Below are positions 6,600-8,286 of a DNA stretch of 8,286 nucleotides, piece after piece. Each line of letters opens with the position of its first letter. Within the stretch, counting starts at the first letter, position 1. The notes under the pieces were generated by a model, which was not told the DNA's origin, made no database searches, and saw only the letters and a program-made list of their open reading frames with translations. The position numbers and the translations under genes were made by a program. The stretch comes from Desulfobacterales bacterium (GTDB taxonomy: Bacteria; Desulfobacterota; Desulfobacteria; Desulfobacterales; C00003060). Location: positions 1 to 8,286 of the forward strand of contig JAUWXJ010000102.1 in the NCBI GenBank assembly GCA_030616425.1. Reading direction: 5' to 3'.

Positions 6600-7385
6600 T
6601 CAATCTCCTTTCTCTTGGTTAATGAATATTTCGTTAGTCCCGTCAAACCCCAGCTCCCTTGAAACGGCCAGAGAGCAGCGTTTTACCAATTTTCCAAAAT
6701 GATCAATCTTCTCCTGTGAGATCCTTACTGCCGCGCCGGAGATGGAAATAGCGGCAACCAATTCACCGCTGTGATCAAAAACAGGGGCGGCCACACACCG
6801 CACACCCATTTCAAATTCCTCATTATCTATTGAGAACCCCTTGGTGCGAATCCTGGATAATTCTTCCTGGATGCCGATTTTATCGGTCAGGGTGTAGGGA
6901 GTCCGGGGCTTCGGCTGGGTTCGCTCAAGGCAGGAATTCACGTCCGGGTTGCTCATCTTGCTGAGAAAGACCTTGCCCACACCGGTTGCATTGAGGGGGA
7001 CACGGACCCCGGGTCGGGTGAAGAGCTGAAGCAGTGAATAGTCACTTCGGACGTGATCCAGGTAGATCATTTCATCACCGTCACGAACAGCCAGATTCAC
7101 GCTTTCTTTGGTTTCGGCCATCAGACGTTCGAGATGGGGGCGCGCTATGGCCGTGAGGTTGAACTGCTGTTGAACTCTGGAGCCCAGTTCCAGGAATCGC
7201 AGGGAGAGTGAGTATTTTTTTGTAACCGGGTCCTGATCAAAATACCGTCTCTGGACCAGAGTTGAAACAATGCGATGAATCGTGGCAGGGGGGAAACCTG
7301 TCATGGAAGAGAGTTCTCGAATTCCGGCTCTTCTGGTTTCGGCAACTTTATCGATAATATCCAAGACTTTCTGAAGCGATTTCAT
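6600..7385 (-). CDS. IclR-family transcriptional regulator
   Basis: The 261-residue protein has the two domains of the IclR family. The N-terminal winged helix-turn-helix covers about residues 5-65, with IRELSSMTGFPPATIHRIV (22-40) as the helix-turn-helix. The C-terminal effector-binding domain covers about 75-250, with LNATGVGKVFLS (131-142) and EEFEMGVRCVAAPVFD (189-204). Members bind small carboxylic acids and repress or activate nearby catabolic genes; E. coli IclR and AllR respond to glyoxylate or related ligands. It is the first gene of the probable operon and ends two bases before the gcl-like start, so it likely controls its own operon. The start ATG at 7385 has only a poor ribosome binding site (ACGAG, too close), and no other start codon lies shortly upstream in frame. 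The effector is unknown; a 2-oxo- or 2-hydroxyacid of the pathway is the natural guess. Confidence 0.92.
   Translation of the reverse strand: MKSLQKVLDIIDKVAETRRAGIRELSSMTGFPPATIHRIVSTLVQRRYFDQDPVTKKYSLSLRFLELGSRVQQQFNLTAIARPHLERLMAETKESVNLAVRDGDEMIYLDHVRSDYSLLQLFTRPGVRVPLNATGVGKVFLSKMSNPDVNSCLERTQPKPRTPYTLTDKIGIQEELSRIRTKGFSIDNEEFEMGVRCVAAPVFDHSGELVAAISISGAAVRISQEKIDHFGKLVKRCSLAVSRELGFDGTNEIFINQEKGD
6605..6609 (-). promoter_or_regulatory. Ribosome binding site of the gcl-like gene, inside the 3' end of the regulator gene
   Basis: AGGAG lies seven bases before the ATG at 6597 and just inside the last codons of the IclR gene, whose TGA ends at 6600. The layout favours coupled translation and rules out the TTG at 6603-6601 as the start. 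Confidence 0.65.
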
Positions 7386-7393
7386 CTCGTAAG

Positions 7394-7432
7394 TGTTCCA
7401 TAATCCGAAAACACATTATGATATATGGTACA
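7394..7432. promoter_or_regulatory. Candidate operator for the IclR-type regulator (inverted half-sites)
   Basis: TGTTCCATA (7394-7402) and TATGGTACA (7424-7432) are inverted 9-base half-sites with one mismatch, their centres 30 bases apart, about three helical turns. They lie in the leader of the regulator gene, downstream of a TTGACA element, where a repressor could block transcription. Assignment to this regulator is inference. Confidence 0.42.
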
Positions 7433-7443
7433 TTGCTAATGTA
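7429..7443. promoter_or_regulatory. Short dyad next to the candidate operator
   Basis: TACATT-GCT-AATGTA is a perfect 6-base dyad with a 3-base centre that overlaps the distal half-site. It may be a second operator or part of one larger site. Confidence 0.3.
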
Positions 7444-7455
7444 TCCTAAGCGTAA

Positions 7456-7461
7456 TGTCAA
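7456..7461 (-). promoter_or_regulatory. Possible -35 element of the operon promoter
   Basis: TTGACA matches the sigma-70 -35 consensus exactly and stands 71 bases before the regulator start. The position 17 bases on holds TAGCAA, a poor -10, so the promoter may need an activator or may not be real. No other convincing -35/-10 pair is visible in this gap. Confidence 0.3.
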
Positions 7462-7503
7462 GCGTTTTTCCCTTCGTTAAGCTAAATCTGGTCCTTTGGG
7501 CCG

Positions 7504-8178
7504 TCAAAGCCTTTTGCAAACTACCAGGTAGGCACCGAAGGGCTTGGCCAGCTTCTGAAGCATGGTTTCTGTACCGTCAAAGAGGGGGATGAGGGGAGCT
7601 GGGAGGGAGGGGGGCGCAAAGATAGCGGTGCCCCATTCAACGGGTCCGAAAAAATGCCTCATCTCGGGGTAGGAATAAAATCGGCAACGGGTAAAAATAG
7701 TCTCTTTAAACCGGGAGATGATACGGCGGCGCAGGGTCCAGGGGCTCCATTTGTTTAATACGCTCACAACGATCCGTCCGCCCGGTTTGCACACCCTGAT
7801 CATCTCCCTTACGGCACGACGGGGGTGTGGAAAAAACTCAAAGGCGGTCACTGAGATGACCAGGTCAAAATGCCTTTCAGGAAAAGAGAGCGCCTCTGCG
7901 CTCGCGAGAACCAATTTGAGCTTCAACTTTTCTTTGCCCGATTTTTCCTTTGCACGCAGCACCATATTTTGACCAACATCAAGGCCGGTACAATCAAGTC
8001 CCATGCGGGCGAGTTCCATCAGATAATTAGCGGTTCCCGTTCCAATATCCAGCACCTTTTCTCCGGGCCTTGGTTTTGCCAGTCTCCAGGTGATTTCCTT
8101 TTCCCACCGGTCCACATGGTGTCCCAGCGGCGTTGTAAACCAGGTATCGTACTTATCTACAATATGGTCAAAATCCAT
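7504..8178 (-). CDS. Class I SAM-dependent methyltransferase (Methyltransf_11/UbiE-like)
   Basis: The 224-residue protein has a Rossmann-type methyltransferase core. Motif I is VLDIGTGTANYLMELA (42-57). The acidic residue after strand 2 is D67 in TGLDVGQNM. The motif near residues 104-115 is HFDLVISVTAFE, and the post-motif is VREMIRVCKPGGRIVVSVLN (123-142). The C-terminal third, including PSLPAPLIPLFD (190-201), is probably a substrate-specific cap and gives no clue I recognise. The start ATG at 8178 lacks a clear ribosome binding site. It ends 118 bases before the IclR gene and probably belongs to a separate transcription unit, so no link to the hydroxyacid genes is implied. Substrate unknown: quinone precursor, small molecule and others are all possible. 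Cytoplasmic; no signal or membrane segment is visible. Confidence 0.85.
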   Translation of the reverse strand: MDFDHIVDKYDTWFTTPLGHHVDRWEKEITWRLAKPRPGEKVLDIGTGTANYLMELARMGLDCTGLDVGQNMVLRAKEKSGKEKLKLKLVLASAEALSFPERHFDLVISVTAFEFFPHPRRAVREMIRVCKPGGRIVVSVLNKWSPWTLRRRIISRFKETIFTRCRFYSYPEMRHFFGPVEWGTAIFAPPSLPAPLIPLFDGTETMLQKLAKPFGAYLVVCKRL

Positions 8179-8224
8179 TTTATATTTCAGGGCATAGGGT
8201 CGTTATAATACCCTCATTCTGTGA

Positions 8225-8285
8225 AAGCACGAGCGGTAGCGAAGTAATCTCATAATAGTGAAATTACTGAATAATTAATGAGATT
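8225..8285. repeat. Fragment of a dispersed 'gcgagcg-tagcgaag-caatctc' type repeat
   Basis: The stretch AGCACGAGCGGTAGCGAAGT (8225-8244) followed by AATCTCAT (8246-8253) resembles a degenerate copy of an abundant intergenic repeat that I recall as GCGAGCGNAGCGAAGCAATCTC. AATCTCAT is repeated inverted as ATGAGATT at 8278-8285, right at the window edge, as if the second arm starts there. The bases between are AT-rich and non-coding. The gap 8179-8286 holds no gene I can see. Confidence 0.4.
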
Positions 8286-8286
8286 G

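Noticed and set aside
6598..6603. TTG start for the gcl-like gene
   Set aside because: The TTG is only one base from AGGAG. The ATG at 6597 has a seven-base spacer and gives an N-terminus that aligns without gaps to E. coli Gcl.
7483..7511. CTTTG/CAAAG hairpin at the end of the methyltransferase gene as a terminator
   Set aside because: The stem is only five bases, overlaps the stop codon region, and has no T-run after it.

Overview
All six complete genes and one partial gene in this window lie on the minus strand, so transcription runs from high to low coordinates. The content suggests an anaerobic or facultative Gram-negative bacterium, perhaps of the Desulfobacterota (former Deltaproteobacteria). 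This is an inference from the gene families (LarA-type nickel racemase, GlcD/GlcE flavoproteins, iron-type alcohol dehydrogenase, IclR regulator) and from two dispersed-repeat fragments of a kind I associate with such genomes. No marker gene fixes the taxonomy.

Layout, in the direction of transcription. At 8286-8179 there is an AT-rich intergenic stretch that looks like part of a dispersed inverted repeat. At 8178-7504 there is a stand-alone class I SAM-dependent methyltransferase. A 118-base control region (7503-7386) follows, with a TTGACA element and an inverted pair of TGTWCCATA half-sites. Next comes a probable operon: an IclR-family regulator (7385-6600); a glyoxylate carboligase-like ThDP enzyme (6597-4819) that starts two bases after the regulator's stop; a 164-base gap with three hairpins; an iron-containing alcohol dehydrogenase (4654-3371); a LarA-family nickel-pincer racemase or epimerase (3304-2021); and a GlcD-type FAD dehydrogenase (1948-557). 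A 305-base gap carrying a 97-base dispersed repeat and a weak terminator-like hairpin then separates glcD from the 5' end of a GlcE-type FAD subunit (251-1), which runs off the window.

How the genes may work together (inference). GlcD and GlcE are subunits of flavin-dependent 2-hydroxyacid dehydrogenases (glycolate or D-lactate); an iron-sulfur GlcF partner may lie beyond the left edge. A LarA racemase directly before glcD would let both enantiomers of a 2-hydroxyacid reach a stereospecific dehydrogenase. The carboligase-like enzyme could condense the resulting 2-oxoacid, for instance two glyoxylates to tartronate semialdehyde, and the iron-type dehydrogenase could reduce that product, for instance to glycerate. 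The usual Gcl partners Hyi and GlxR are absent from the window. The ThDP enzyme has the canonical catalytic Glu (E51) where E. coli Gcl has Val51, so its true reaction is open, and a lactate/pyruvate variant of the pathway is equally possible. The combination of IclR, Gcl-like enzyme, Fe-ADH, LarA and GlcD/E is the most interesting content of the window.
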